Below, piece by piece: positions 1-10,733 of a DNA stretch of 27,038 nt. Positions within the stretch are counted from its first letter, which is position 1. The number at the start of each line of letters is the position of its first letter. The position numbers and the translations under genes are program-made. This DNA comes from an uncultured Chryseolinea sp. (GTDB lineage Bacteria > Bacteroidota > Bacteroidia > Cytophagales > Cyclobacteriaceae), in the NCBI GenBank assembly GCA_946478915.1, contig CAMLER010000003.1, forward strand, positions 1 through 27,038, in the 5' to 3' direction. The notes under the pieces are model-generated. The model made no database searches, was not told where the DNA came from, and was given only the letters and a program-made list of their open reading frames with translations.

Positions 1-761
1 AAACCAAGGGTACGCTTGAAGACGATTTAAAAACGGGTACCTGGGAAATATATGAGAATGACGGAACGTTGTCCGGTTACTACAAGCCTTTCTACGACGA
101 CAAGAAGCTGAGCCAGGAAATAACTCAACTTGCTGGTAAAAGCTCAATTGACAAGAAGATAACGAAGGGCAAACATTTCGGATATTTTGACGCGCATGTC
201 AACGAGTTCCAGGGTGTTATTTTTGGAACCAATCCATTGTGGCTTGCAGCCGGGCGCTTACCTGTCGGGATTGAATTTTACCTGGAGGAACGCATCGGCC
301 ATGAGTTTGAATTTGTTGGAATCCGTGATCCGTTTTTTAGTTCTGACTTGAGCATCGCACCTGGAAAAAAATTTGAACGTGGTTATAGCATTGCTATAAA
401 ACAGAAGTTTTACAATCCGCTTAAGGCAGGTATGTGGTACTTTGGTCACGAGGTAAGGTTTACAAACCTTGGGCATTTCGAAAATGCTAATCAAGCGGGT
501 GGACAGAACCCTGATTTTATTTTTACTTTCAATGCTGTTGAGCAGCGGATAGAGTGGGGGTTGCTTCTTGGTTATAGAATAATGCGACGAAACAATAGCA
601 CAGGTTTCACGATTGACGTTTTTGCTTCAGGTGACATCGGATATCGCGGCTTCAATGTTGATCCTGAATTCGCCTCTTATTTTCAGGATGTTAATCAGGA
701 TAAGTTTTCGAAAACGTTTCACTTCGGTGTTAATCTGGGAAACGTTTTTTCATTTAGATAG
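1..761 (+). CDS. MORN/YwqK-like protein with barrel-like C-terminal part (5' end outside window)
   Basis: The reading frame is open from the window edge (codons in phase with position 3) to the TAG at 759-761, so the true start lies upstream. A TTG at 69 is an internal codon rather than a convincing start. The first visible residues contain a motif of the form GTWEIYENDGTLSGYY, which resembles one MORN/YwqK-type repeat. The rest (about 200 residues) alternates hydrophobic and polar residues, is rich in Phe, Tyr and Gly, and ends in a short aromatic strand (FGVNLGNVFSFR), which suggests outer-membrane beta strands. I do not recognise the family of this C-terminal part. A MORN-bearing envelope protein is the best description; the function is unknown. 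Confidence 0.6.
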   Translation, partial: TKGTLEDDLKTGTWEIYENDGTLSGYYKPFYDDKKLSQEITQLAGKSSIDKKITKGKHFGYFDAHVNEFQGVIFGTNPLWLAAGRLPVGIEFYLEERIGHEFEFVGIRDPFFSSDLSIAPGKKFERGYSIAIKQKFYNPLKAGMWYFGHEVRFTNLGHFENANQAGGQNPDFIFTFNAVEQRIEWGLLLGYRIMRRNNSTGFTIDVFASGDIGYRGFNVDPEFASYFQDVNQDKFSKTFHFGVNLGNVFSFR

Positions 762-769
762 CATAACTG

Positions 770-777
770 TATTTTTG
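770..777 (+). promoter_or_regulatory. Bacteroidota-type -7 promoter element (TATTTTTG)
   Basis: TATTTTTG matches the Bacteroidota -7 consensus TAnnTTTG exactly. It lies just after the stop of the preceding gene and about 60 bases before the FAD dehydrogenase start at 839. Only a T-rich tract, not a clear TTTG, sits at the expected -33 position, so this is a moderate call. Confidence 0.4.
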
Positions 778-838
778 CGGAAAGGCCGGGATATTGCAAT
801 TCTTGTCAATAACCCAATACCGCCTGTTATGAACCCCT

Positions 839-2410
839 ATGCGAATAGTTGAGATCGTTTTAAAGCCAGAAGAGGCTTTCGACGAAGATAACTTTACTGC
901 GACGCTCTACAGCAAGCTCAGACTGAACCAGGATGGAAGCGTTTTTGTAAATCCGCTAAAGCGCTCCATAGATGCTCGTGGAAGAAATGTTGTAGTTCGA
1001 ATACAATGCGAGATACTTTCCGCGTCCGAATATCGTCAGCCTGACCGTTATGAAATTCGGCAGCGCAATGTTACCAATAGTCGCAGGGTTATCATTGTCG
1101 GCAGCGGACCAGCAGGCCTCTTCGCTGCTTTGCGATTGATTGAATCCGGAGTCAAACCTATCGTGTTAGAGAGAGGAGGTGATGTGCAGGCAAGAAGAAG
1201 AGACCTCGCGGCAATCAATAGAGATCACGTTGTTAATCCTGACTCAAACTATTGTTTTGGCGAAGGCGGAGCGGGGACCTATTCCGACGGGAAGCTTTAT
1301 ACACGATCGAAGAAAAGGGGTGACGTGAGGCGAATTCTTGAAATGATGGTCGCTCATGGCGCAAAGCCTGATATTCTGTTTGATGCACATCCACATATCG
1401 GGACCAATAAGCTTCCGCGACTGGTTGCAGATCTGCGCCAAACAATACTTAATGCCGGCGGTGAAATGCATTTCAACACAAGAGTAACTGACTTTATCCT
1501 GCAGTCCGACGCTATTAAGGGAGTTATCACACAAGCAGGTGACAAATTCGAAGGCGAGGCTGTTATTCTTGCGACAGGCCATTCTGCGAGGGACATTTTC
1601 TTTTTGTTGCAGGAAAAGAATATTGCGATTGAATCGAAACCTTTTGCGCTTGGCGTCAGGGTGGAACATCCTCAGAACCTCATTGACCAGGTTCAATATC
1701 ACTGCTTTCCCGACAGAGGGAATTTTTTGCCGGCATCATCCTATTCTTTAGTGCACCAGGCCAACGTCAACGGTCAGGATAGGGGTGTATTTTCTTTTTG
1801 CATGTGCCCCGGAGGTTTTATTGTTCCGGCGGCGACAGCTCCTGGTGAGATTGTTGTCAATGGTATGAGTCCTTCGAGACGCGATTCACCTTTTGCTAAC
1901 TCAGGAATCGTTGTAGCAGTTGACGAACCTGATTTTATTCCATATCGGAAGTATGGGCCCTTATCTGGCTTGTATTTTCAGGCGGATATAGAAAGGATGG
2001 CCTGCCAGGTCGCCGGTGGTACGCAGACTGCACCGGCAAATCGATTGATGGATTTTGTTGAGAATCGGGTATCAACGACTTTAAATCCTTGCTCTTACCA
2101 ACCCGGATTAATCCCGGCAGACTTCAATAGTTTCCTCCCGCCGTATCTAATTGATGCGCTGAGGCAGGGCTTCCGAAGTTTTGGTAAAAAAATGAAAGGG
2201 TATTTGACAAATGAAGCCCAAATTATTGGAGTTGAAAGTCGTACGTCATCACCGGTGAAAATTCCGCGGGATGCAGTTTCACTTGAACATCCTCAGATTA
2301 GTGGACTTTTTCCATCCGGAGAAGGTGCTGGTTATGCCGGAGGAATTGTATCCGCAGCGATGGACGGGGATCGATGCGCCCAGGCAGTTGTGCGAAAAAT
2401 ACTCGGTTAA
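839..2410 (+). CDS. FAD-dependent dehydrogenase, COG2509-like
   Basis: A 523-residue protein. Residues 1-75 form a small N-terminal domain. A Rossmann nucleotide-binding fold follows, with the dinucleotide motif GSGPAG at 88-93 and the ribose-binding acidic residue in VLERGG near 111. The motif CFGEGGAGTYSDGKL (about 139-153) and the C-terminal FPSGEGAGYAGGI motif, which closes the FAD site, are typical of the uncharacterised FAD-dependent dehydrogenases of COG2509. The substrate is not known for the family. No signal peptide is seen, so it is probably cytoplasmic. The ATG at 839 is preferred because the conserved N-terminal domain starts there; another ATG at 829 is out of frame. Its stop shares the bases TTAA with the stop of the convergent M61 peptidase gene. 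Family assignment is firm, reaction unknown. Confidence 0.88.
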   Translation: MRIVEIVLKPEEAFDEDNFTATLYSKLRLNQDGSVFVNPLKRSIDARGRNVVVRIQCEILSASEYRQPDRYEIRQRNVTNSRRVIIVGSGPAGLFAALRLIESGVKPIVLERGGDVQARRRDLAAINRDHVVNPDSNYCFGEGGAGTYSDGKLYTRSKKRGDVRRILEMMVAHGAKPDILFDAHPHIGTNKLPRLVADLRQTILNAGGEMHFNTRVTDFILQSDAIKGVITQAGDKFEGEAVILATGHSARDIFFLLQEKNIAIESKPFALGVRVEHPQNLIDQVQYHCFPDRGNFLPASSYSLVHQANVNGQDRGVFSFCMCPGGFIVPAATAPGEIVVNGMSPSRRDSPFANSGIVVAVDEPDFIPYRKYGPLSGLYFQADIERMACQVAGGTQTAPANRLMDFVENRVSTTLNPCSYQPGLIPADFNSFLPPYLIDALRQGFRSFGKKMKGYLTNEAQIIGVESRTSSPVKIPRDAVSLEHPQISGLFPSGEGAGYAGGIVSAAMDGDRCAQAVVRKILG

Positions 2411-4320
2411 TCCGTTAGCCAGGCTTTTCGCAGTTCCAATTGTTCCGGCGTAGCATGATCGTTCATACCGAGCAGATGTCTGACAACGCGATCGACAATT
2501 ATCACATCCGCTGAGAGATTAACCTCTTTCAATTCACCCGCTTCATTTTTTCTTAAGACGGTATAACTGAGTTTTTTACCTTCTTCAAGGGATCCCTGTT
2601 GACGTCCGAAAAAGTCGCGAAACTCATTATTGTACGGAACGACTTCGCCATTGATTTTCACAATAGCATCGCCATTCATAAAACCTAACGCCTTGCCCTG
2701 GTTGTTGAGGGCAGCAGTATCCGCAATTGCGAGTTTAGGTAAACCATCGATTTGCGTTACTGTCACAGCTTCTGATTCCAGACCGAGACTAAGCTCCGGC
2801 GACACAAATCGCTCAATATAGTTTACACCAACCAGCTGAAAAGTTTCGTTTAATGGCAGTGGCTCAGGACCAGCTACATATTTCTTCAAAAATTCGCCGA
2901 TCTCGGGATATGTTATCGATACTATTTCATCAAATAGTTCGTCGTCTTTAAACGCTTTTGATTTTCCAAATTTTTTCGAAAGATCTTTAACCAGGTCCTG
3001 CATGCCGTATTCACCCTTCGACAATTGTCTGAGTTTAATGTCAAGACACATTCCGATGAGTGCGCCTTTCTGGTAGACATTGTAGTACTGGTCTTTGTAT
3101 TCTGTCAGTGTAAATTTGCTAATATCTGTAAAGGGAACAGTATCCTTAAAATTTTCCGCAGTCAGTATTTTTTCTCGCAAGACATCGAGGTAATCATCGG
3201 TAGTGATGAGACCATACTTGACTTGCATATTGCTGGCAAAATACTCCGTGACACCTTCATATAACCACAGGTGTTTGGACATCTTCGGATTATTAAAATC
3301 GAAGTTGTGGATTTCTTCGGAATGAATTGTCAACGGGGTTATGATGTGAAAAAATTCATGCGCGGCCATGTCGCGCAAAGTCTGGTTGATCTGGTCGATC
3401 GGAGCTTCCGGAATAAAATACACTGACGAAGTGGAATGCTCCAGTGCGCCAAACGATGTGACGGGTTGGGTAGTAAAATACAGAATGAACGCATACTTTT
3501 CAACCGGCAGTTCTCCACCGAGATATTCTTTTTGAGCCATAAGCATTTCCTTAAGGCTTGCAGCGATCTCCTTTGCGCTTACCTTCCCCGTTGGTGAATA
3601 GGATCCTATAAGAACTTCGGTATTTCCCACGCGAATAATGGCGGTGTCAGGCGCGCTGTACATGAGAGGAGAATCAATAAGCGCGTCATAGTCATCCACC
3701 AGATAAGTGTCGACAAGCTTTTGATCCGTTGATGTTCCCTTTTCAAGTTTGACTTTAGTCAAAGGGACACCTGCTTTCTCAGGGATCAATGCGGTTGAAC
3801 CATAGAGACTATCTGGACGAATAACGCTCAGAACAATTGGCTCTTCTTTCATGTTTTCAAAATAGCCGAAGAAGCCACTGGTATTAAGGAGGTAGTTTTT
3901 ATTTTCTTCTATATTGGTACCAGCGGGTTGAAATATGGAGGGACCGGATAGATCTGTATCGTATGAATCGCTCACCCAGTAGGAAATTTTTTCAAGTCTG
4001 GAAGCATTTTTGATGATCCACGTATTATCATCGACACGGTCGTGAGTTAGATTTCTCCCTTTTTTGTCGACAGCTTTAAAGTCGGAAACGAATCTCCCAT
4101 AATCGGCAATGGCATACGTGCCCGGGACAATCTTGGGGAGGTAAAAGGTAATTTCAGAAGACGATATTTTCGGAGCCAACAGTTCTACAAATACCTTATC
4201 GTCGACTACACGAGTTAAGTCTACTGTGTACTGGTAGTTGGCTGCTTTTTTTAATTGACCTGAAACGGAGGCCGCCAGAGTTTGAAACAGCAGAAATAAC
4301 GTTATTAGTTTATATTTCAT
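2407..4320 (-). CDS. Secreted M61-family metallopeptidase with PDZ domain
   Basis: A 637-residue protein of the M61 glycyl-aminopeptidase family. Residues 1-21 form a signal peptide (Lys-containing start, hydrophobic core, Ser-Gly before Gln), so it is exported, probably to the periplasm. An N-terminal beta domain covers about 25-200. The catalytic domain has the zinc motif HEFFH at 321-325, with a third ligand expected at Glu355 in WLYEGVTEY. The motif FGALEHSTSS (290-299), upstream of the zinc site, is also typical of M61. A C-terminal PDZ domain (about 510-595, with GFMNGDAIVKING) probably binds substrate C-termini. All catalytic residues are present, so it should be active. It is convergent with the FAD dehydrogenase gene (4-base overlap) and divergent from the CoA-binding gene. 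The natural substrate is unknown. Confidence 0.92.
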   Translation of the reverse strand: MKYKLITLFLLFQTLAASVSGQLKKAANYQYTVDLTRVVDDKVFVELLAPKISSSEITFYLPKIVPGTYAIADYGRFVSDFKAVDKKGRNLTHDRVDDNTWIIKNASRLEKISYWVSDSYDTDLSGPSIFQPAGTNIEENKNYLLNTSGFFGYFENMKEEPIVLSVIRPDSLYGSTALIPEKAGVPLTKVKLEKGTSTDQKLVDTYLVDDYDALIDSPLMYSAPDTAIIRVGNTEVLIGSYSPTGKVSAKEIAASLKEMLMAQKEYLGGELPVEKYAFILYFTTQPVTSFGALEHSTSSVYFIPEAPIDQINQTLRDMAAHEFFHIITPLTIHSEEIHNFDFNNPKMSKHLWLYEGVTEYFASNMQVKYGLITTDDYLDVLREKILTAENFKDTVPFTDISKFTLTEYKDQYYNVYQKGALIGMCLDIKLRQLSKGEYGMQDLVKDLSKKFGKSKAFKDDELFDEIVSITYPEIGEFLKKYVAGPEPLPLNETFQLVGVNYIERFVSPELSLGLESEAVTVTQIDGLPKLAIADTAALNNQGKALGFMNGDAIVKINGEVVPYNNEFRDFFGRQQGSLEEGKKLSYTVLRKNEAGELKEVNLSADVIIVDRVVRHLLGMNDHATPEQLELRKAWLTD

Positions 4321-4417
4321 AAATGTGAATGAAGTTGCAAAGGAAATACATTATTGATCAAAAGCCAGGCTAGATTTTCACTCCCTAACGGAGTCTGCAT
4401 GATAATGGTTTAACAGA

Positions 4418-4425
4418 CAAAAATA
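4418..4425 (-). promoter_or_regulatory. Possible -7 promoter element for the M61 peptidase gene
   Basis: Read on the minus strand this is TATTTTTG, an exact match to TAnnTTTG. It would give a leader of roughly 90 bases before the ATG at 4320. No clear -33 TTTG is seen. It overlaps the region just upstream of the divergent CoA-binding gene, so the two genes may share control here. Confidence 0.3.
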
Positions 4426-4431
4426 TACCAG

Positions 4432-4797
4432 TTGAAAAAAACAGTTGTAATAGGCGCCACCCCAAATCCATCTCGGTATGCATACCTTGCGGCGTCGATG
4501 CTAGCCGAGTATAACTTTGAAACAGTCCTTTTGGGAATAAAAAAAGGGGATGTAGAGGGAAATGAAATATTAAACATCCGTGAGAGGCCGGAAATATCCG
4601 ATGTACATACGATAACCCTATATATCGGGCCGCAGCGGCAGCCTGAATGGTACGATTATCTCTTGGGACTAAAGCCAAAGCGCATCATTTTCAATCCCGG
4701 AACGGAGAATCAGGAATTTGAAAAATTAGCCGCAGACCAAGGAATAGAGGCTTTGGAAGCTTGTACTTTGGTATTGCTGCGTTCTCGTCAGTTTTAA
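4432..4797 (+). CDS. CoA-binding domain protein (YccU-like)
   Basis: A 121-residue protein made of a single Rossmann-like CoA-binding domain. It starts with the nucleotide-binding strand-turn VVIGATPNPSRYAY (residues 5-18). It continues through a central strand ending near YIGPQRQPEWY and a C-terminal motif IIFNPGTENQEF (about 85-96) typical of the YccU/CoA-binding family; the Cys near position 112 (EACTLVLL) is also usual. These proteins bind CoA or acyl-CoA in vitro, but their cellular role is poorly defined. The start is a TTG at 4432: no ATG or GTG lies upstream in frame before the TAA at 4411, and the domain needs every residue from there. It is cytoplasmic, transcribed away from the M61 gene, and ends 6 bases from the convergent SnoaL-like gene. 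Confidence 0.82.
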   Translation: MKKTVVIGATPNPSRYAYLAASMLAEYNFETVLLGIKKGDVEGNEILNIRERPEISDVHTITLYIGPQRQPEWYDYLLGLKPKRIIFNPGTENQEFEKLAADQGIEALEACTLVLLRSRQF

Positions 4798-4803
4798 AAG
4801 TGA

Positions 4804-5280
4804 TCAGAGCCGAGGCACATTGTCTTTTTCAATGGCGATAACGTTGACGCATACAATTTTCCACGAGCCTTTTACTTTTTCAAGGACCCGGACTTCCGCT
4901 TGAGGTGGACGTGCAGTATTGTCGCTGACGTGCTGGGTGAATCGGGCATACGCGCCGTTGCCATAGACCTTTATATCCATCCATGTCCTTTCAATTTTTG
5001 CTTTTGAAGGCTTGGAGGTTCGGAAGTATTCTCTGAAACCTGCGTCAATTTTTTCCCAGCCGGAAAATGAGTTAACATCGGTTGTATCTGCGAAAGACCA
5101 AAATGCATAAGGTGCCTGCGACCAACTGGATGCCCATGTGTTATAATCGATTTCAAAAAATGCAGTGGTTTCTTTTTCGATCAGTGCTTTGATAGCTTCA
5201 ATATCATTTTTTTGGGCGAAAATCGAGACGGAGGAGCAAACCAGAATACAAACGCACAAAATTCGGAAGGTCGTTTTCAT
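4804..5280 (-). CDS. Secreted SnoaL/NTF2-like protein
   Basis: A 158-residue protein. Residues 1-22 form a signal peptide ending in SIFA before Gln. There is no convincing lipobox, so a soluble periplasmic or exported protein is likely. The mature part starts with a helix (IEAIKALIEKETTAFF) and continues with alternating strands ending in GSWKIVCVNVIAI, the usual order of a small cone-shaped NTF2/SnoaL/DUF4440 fold. This fold serves as a ligand pocket or small enzyme in many unrelated roles, so no reaction can be assigned. The stop is TGA. It is convergent with the CoA-binding gene and divergent from ppk2; the 168-base region upstream shows no clear TAnnTTTG element on either strand. Confidence 0.72.
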   Translation of the reverse strand: MKTTFRILCVCILVCSSVSIFAQKNDIEAIKALIEKETTAFFEIDYNTWASSWSQAPYAFWSFADTTDVNSFSGWEKIDAGFREYFRTSKPSKAKIERTWMDIKVYGNGAYARFTQHVSDNTARPPQAEVRVLEKVKGSWKIVCVNVIAIEKDNVPRL

Positions 5281-5448
5281 GGTATTTGGGTTTAGTGGAA
5301 CACATATGAATTTACTGAAAAAACTTGCTATTCAATCGATTTCGGTCCCTTATTTTACCTCCATTGGAAAAAATCTGGTAGACGAAAATTAAAACCACAC
5401 ACCGGCCGAGATCTTTCTCAGGTTTCTGCTTATTATTATTAAAATTAT

Positions 5449-6351
5449 ATGCTTTCAGAAAAAGATTTTGTAGAGGTAGATCGCCTTCGGGTCAAGCCAG
5501 GAGATGTTGTGGATCTGCAAAAATATTCGACCGACTACAACGGCAACACGTTAACAAAATCCGAAGCACAGGATCTTCTGGAAGACGGGATAAAGCATTT
5601 GACCGAAGTGCAGGAGAGGCTGTATGCGCAAAATCAATATGGTGTCTTGATCATTCTGCAGGCGATGGACGCGGCAGGAAAAGACAGCGCCATAAAACAC
5701 ATTATGTCAGGGTTCAACCCACTTGGTGTCAAAGTACATAGTTTCAAGACACCGACACCGCTTGAACTCGATCATCATTATTTGTGGCGCCATATCATTG
5801 CATTACCGGGTCGCGGAGAGATTGCAATTCATAACAGGTCTCATTACGAGAACGTGCTTGTTACCAGGGTTCATCCCGAGTATATTTTGAATGAGCGATT
5901 GCCGGGAATAGATAGCGTTGACAAAATCAAGAAAGAGTTTTGGACAAATCGCTTCGAACAGATCAACCGCTTTGAACAAAATATTGCGGAGGATGGAACA
6001 GTCATTCTCAAGTTTTTTCTTCACATATCCAGGAGTGAACAAAAGAAACGTTTCCTTGAACGAATTGATGATCCTGAAAAACACTGGAAGTTTTCCATTG
6101 GCGATTTGAAAGAAAGACAAAGGTGGGACGACTATCGATCTGCTTATGAGGAAGCCATCAGTGCCACATCAACTGAGCGGGCACCATGGTTCATTATTCC
6201 GGCGGATGACAAATGGTATGCGCGACTTGCAATGGCCGCTATAATATACAAACAGTTCAAAGCCTTGCACATCGACTATCCACCTTTGAACGAGCTTCAG
6301 AAAGAGCAGTTGAAGCAAGGACGAGACATGTTGGCAAGGGAGGACGAGTAA
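5449..6351 (+). CDS. ppk2: Polyphosphate kinase 2 family protein (probable class III)
   Basis: A 300-residue single-domain PPK2. The P-loop motif AMDAAGKD is at 72-79, the Walker B region with NRSHYENV is at 129-136, and the lid region includes the basic stretch SRSEQKKRFLERI (about 195-207). The conserved segment LKERQRWDDYR and the C-terminal APWFIIPADDKWYARL motif complete the fold. PPK2 enzymes use polyphosphate to phosphorylate nucleotides. From memory, the sequence is close to the Cytophaga hutchinsonii class III enzyme, which phosphorylates both AMP and ADP and so can make ATP from AMP. Class III is inferred from the NRSHYE motif and overall resemblance. The protein should be cytoplasmic. 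It is followed by a likely terminator and then gyrB and ppk1, so polyphosphate synthesis and use lie side by side. Confidence 0.92.
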   Translation: MLSEKDFVEVDRLRVKPGDVVDLQKYSTDYNGNTLTKSEAQDLLEDGIKHLTEVQERLYAQNQYGVLIILQAMDAAGKDSAIKHIMSGFNPLGVKVHSFKTPTPLELDHHYLWRHIIALPGRGEIAIHNRSHYENVLVTRVHPEYILNERLPGIDSVDKIKKEFWTNRFEQINRFEQNIAEDGTVILKFFLHISRSEQKKRFLERIDDPEKHWKFSIGDLKERQRWDDYRSAYEEAISATSTERAPWFIIPADDKWYARLAMAAIIYKQFKALHIDYPPLNELQKEQLKQGRDMLAREDE

Positions 6352-6393
6352 CATTTTTCCAGGGAGCTTCAACTGATTTTAGCAACTTCCTCC

Positions 6394-6428
6394 GGCCTTG
6401 TTAAACAGGCCTTTAGAAGGTGTTTTTT
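6394..6428 (+). terminator. Probable rho-independent terminator after ppk2
   Basis: GGCCT (6394-6398) pairs with AGGCC (6407-6411) around an 8-base loop, and a short outer CTTC/GAAG pairing may lengthen the stem. A run of six T occurs at 6423-6428, somewhat farther from the stem than usual. It lies about 45 bases past the ppk2 stop and before the gyrB promoter, the expected place. Confidence 0.42.
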
Positions 6429-6476
6429 CTGTCAATAATTGTCCCAAAATAATCTCTTTTATAAGCTCAAAAGCAT

Positions 6477-6484
6477 TAATTTTG
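6477..6484 (+). promoter_or_regulatory. gyrB promoter -7 element (TAATTTTG)
   Basis: TAATTTTG matches TAnnTTTG exactly and ends 19 bases before the gyrB ATG at 6504, giving a leader of only about 10-15 bases. A T-rich segment (6457-6460) is near the -33 position. No Shine-Dalgarno sequence is visible in the short leader, which is usual in Bacteroidota. It probably also drives ppk1, which starts 20 bases after gyrB. Confidence 0.55.
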
Positions 6485-6494
6485 GCGGTTCTAA

Positions 6495-8459
<1,965 letters not shown>

Positions 8460-8479
8460 AAATTATTTTAGCGGAGTCT

Positions 8480-10600
8480 ATGGAGGAAGTTGTTGCAACT
8501 GAAAAAATTGTACACCAGATTGAAGAGAGTAATTATATCAGCCGTGATTTAAGCTGGATAAAATTTAATTACCGTGTTCTCGACCAGGCCAAACATCCTG
8601 AGCGAAGCATCTTCGACCGGCTGAAGTTTCTTTCGATTACTTCTTCAAACCTTGATGAATTTTGCACGATCCGCCTTGGTAGCTTATACAACTACATAGA
8701 CTATGGCAAGGAGCGGTTTGACTACAGTGGCTTGCGCGAAGAGCCATTCCGGATCCACTTGCTGGGTGAAACCAAGCGCTTTTGCAAAGATCAATCTGAA
8801 CATTATATCAATCAGTTGCGCCCAATGTTCCGCAGCAACGGTTTCGCTATTGTTCGATTCGAGGAACTTTCTGTTGAGAATACGCAGAAAGTGAAAGACT
8901 ATTTCACGAAGACCATCTTCCCGATGCTGACGCCGATGGTTTTCGACAGTTACCATACTTTTCCGATTCTGATGAACAACAGATTGTTGCTCGGAGTGGT
9001 GTCACGCAATCCAACCGAAAATCAGAATCAACAAAAGGTTTCTTTTATTCAGATCCCACAAAATCTCCCAAGGTTCTACGAATTGTGGACTGATGATATT
9101 ATTGAATTTGTTCCCATCGAGGATATTATCCGCAATAATATACAGTCGCTCTTCAGGAATGTCGATATCGTCACTACCAGCTTATTTCGCATTAACCGGA
9201 ATGGGGATTTTACCTTGGATGAAAGCGAAGACATTGAGTCCAATTTTCTCGAGGATCTCCGTATAAAACTTAAAACGCGACGGACAGGGAGAGTGGTGAG
9301 AATGGAAGTGGAGGAGAACCCAGATCCATGGATGATGCGCTTGCTAAGGATTCAGTGGGACCTTGATGAACACAATATTTTTTATACTTCGAAAGATGCT
9401 TTAATAGACTTTTCCGGGTTAGCGCAGATTATTAATCACAAAGAGTTCAAGGCTCGGCGTGCGCATCTGCCGGAACCTATAAAACCGTTAAATTTTCCTG
9501 AGCATGGAAGCCGCGATCTTTTTGAAGTGTTAAAGGAGCGAGATATTCTCTTGCATCATCCGTACAATTCGATGGAGCCGGTGTTGGAACTGGTGGAGAA
9601 AGCCGCGGATGATCCTTATGTACTTTCCATCAAGATCACAATTTACCGAGTGGCCAGGGAATCGCGCATAACCTCTGCGTTGTTGAAGGCTGCGGAGAAT
9701 GGGAAACACGTTTCGGTTCTTTTCGAGGTGAAGGCAAGGTTCGACGAAGAAAACAATCTTCGCGAAGCAACACGTTTACAGAAAGCGGGATGTTTTGTCA
9801 TATATGGAATCAACAGCCTGAAAACCCATACCAAGCTTTTGTTAATTGTACGGAAAGAGGAAGAGGATAAAGTATACCGATACGTCCACCTGTCAAGCGG
9901 CAACTATAACGAAGTTACGTCGAGGCTCTATGTTGATATCGGATTGCTCACGACAAAGGAGGTTTACGCCAATGACGTTTCGGAATTCTTCAACGTAATC
10001 ACAGGTCATTCGCAGCCATCTACCTATCGCAACCTCATTACTTCGCCGCGCGACATGCGAATTCAGCTTTGCAATCTTGTGAGGCGGGAGGCGGAAAATG
10101 CACGTAATGGAATTCCAGCGGGGGTAATTATTAAATTGAATTCGCTTCAGGATAAGGAATTTATCGATGAGTTGTATGAAGCGTCAAAGGCGGGTGTCAG
10201 GATAAAATTGGTGGTGCGCGGCATGTGTTGCCTTAGGCCTGGAAGAAAGGGGCTCAGTGAAAATATTGAGGTAATATCCATAGTGGGTGAATATCTTGAG
10301 CACTCCAGGATTTATTATTTTCACAATGATAACAATCCAAAAGTGTATATCGGAAGTGCGGACGCCATGGTTCGTAGCTTTGATCGTCGGATTGAGTCGT
10401 TGTTCCTGCTGGAAGAAGAAATTCTCAGGAAGCAGGCAATTAATAATCTACGATACAACCTCATGGATAATGTAAACGCCTACATCATGCAGGAAGATGG
10501 CACCTACATAAAAAAGGAAAACGGTGAGCCATTATTTAATATTCATAAGGAGTTTTACCATGTTACAAAAGAGATTGTAATGGGTGCGAACCTGTTGTAG
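8480..10600 (+). CDS. ppk1: Polyphosphate kinase 1
   Basis: A 706-residue PPK1 (E. coli 688), which reversibly transfers the gamma-phosphate of ATP to polyphosphate, usually at the membrane face. The N-terminal domain opens with the family signature YISRDLSWIKFNYRVLD (19-35) and SSNLDEF. Two phospholipase-D-like catalytic domains follow. The histidine that becomes phosphorylated should be His450 in LKTHTKLLLI, and the second catalytic histidine His608 in YLEHSRIYYFHN, by comparison with E. coli His435 and His592. The C-terminal KVYIGSADAMVRSFDRRIE motif is also conserved. It begins 20 bases after the gyrB stop with no promoter-like element between, so co-transcription with gyrB is likely. A strong hairpin lies about 100 bases downstream. 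Confidence 0.96.
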   Translation: MEEVVATEKIVHQIEESNYISRDLSWIKFNYRVLDQAKHPERSIFDRLKFLSITSSNLDEFCTIRLGSLYNYIDYGKERFDYSGLREEPFRIHLLGETKRFCKDQSEHYINQLRPMFRSNGFAIVRFEELSVENTQKVKDYFTKTIFPMLTPMVFDSYHTFPILMNNRLLLGVVSRNPTENQNQQKVSFIQIPQNLPRFYELWTDDIIEFVPIEDIIRNNIQSLFRNVDIVTTSLFRINRNGDFTLDESEDIESNFLEDLRIKLKTRRTGRVVRMEVEENPDPWMMRLLRIQWDLDEHNIFYTSKDALIDFSGLAQIINHKEFKARRAHLPEPIKPLNFPEHGSRDLFEVLKERDILLHHPYNSMEPVLELVEKAADDPYVLSIKITIYRVARESRITSALLKAAENGKHVSVLFEVKARFDEENNLREATRLQKAGCFVIYGINSLKTHTKLLLIVRKEEEDKVYRYVHLSSGNYNEVTSRLYVDIGLLTTKEVYANDVSEFFNVITGHSQPSTYRNLITSPRDMRIQLCNLVRREAENARNGIPAGVIIKLNSLQDKEFIDELYEASKAGVRIKLVVRGMCCLRPGRKGLSENIEVISIVGEYLEHSRIYYFHNDNNPKVYIGSADAMVRSFDRRIESLFLLEEEILRKQAINNLRYNLMDNVNAYIMQEDGTYIKKENGEPLFNIHKEFYHVTKEIVMGANLL

Positions 10601-10702
10601 AACCTAACGTGTTTCACTGAAGATCTAATTTGGAAACGATTTAACTTCTGGCGACATCCGTCAATGTCGATAAGGCTTTCCATACGTTTGAGAGAAGATG
10701 CT

Positions 10703-10720
10703 ATACGGTAACGACCGTAT
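10703..10720. terminator. Hairpin between convergent ppk1 and porP/sprF, possibly a two-way terminator
   Basis: ATACGGT (10703-10709) and ACCGTAT (10714-10720) form a perfect 7-bp stem with a 4-base AACG loop. On the plus side it is followed by the T-rich TCCTTATTTTCTC, fitting an ending for ppk1. On the minus side it lies 13 bases past the porP/sprF stop but lacks a good T run, so termination in that direction is less certain. Confidence 0.48.
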
Positions 10721-10733
10721 TCCTTATTTTCTC

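Noticed and set aside
1244..1702. 152-codon open frame on the minus strand inside the FAD dehydrogenase gene
   Set aside because: It is antisense to a gene with strong conserved motifs and has no recognisable features of its own.
4380..4394. Hairpin ACTCC/GGAGT between the M61 and CoA-binding genes as a regulatory site
   Set aside because: A 5-bp stem is too short to support without conservation data.
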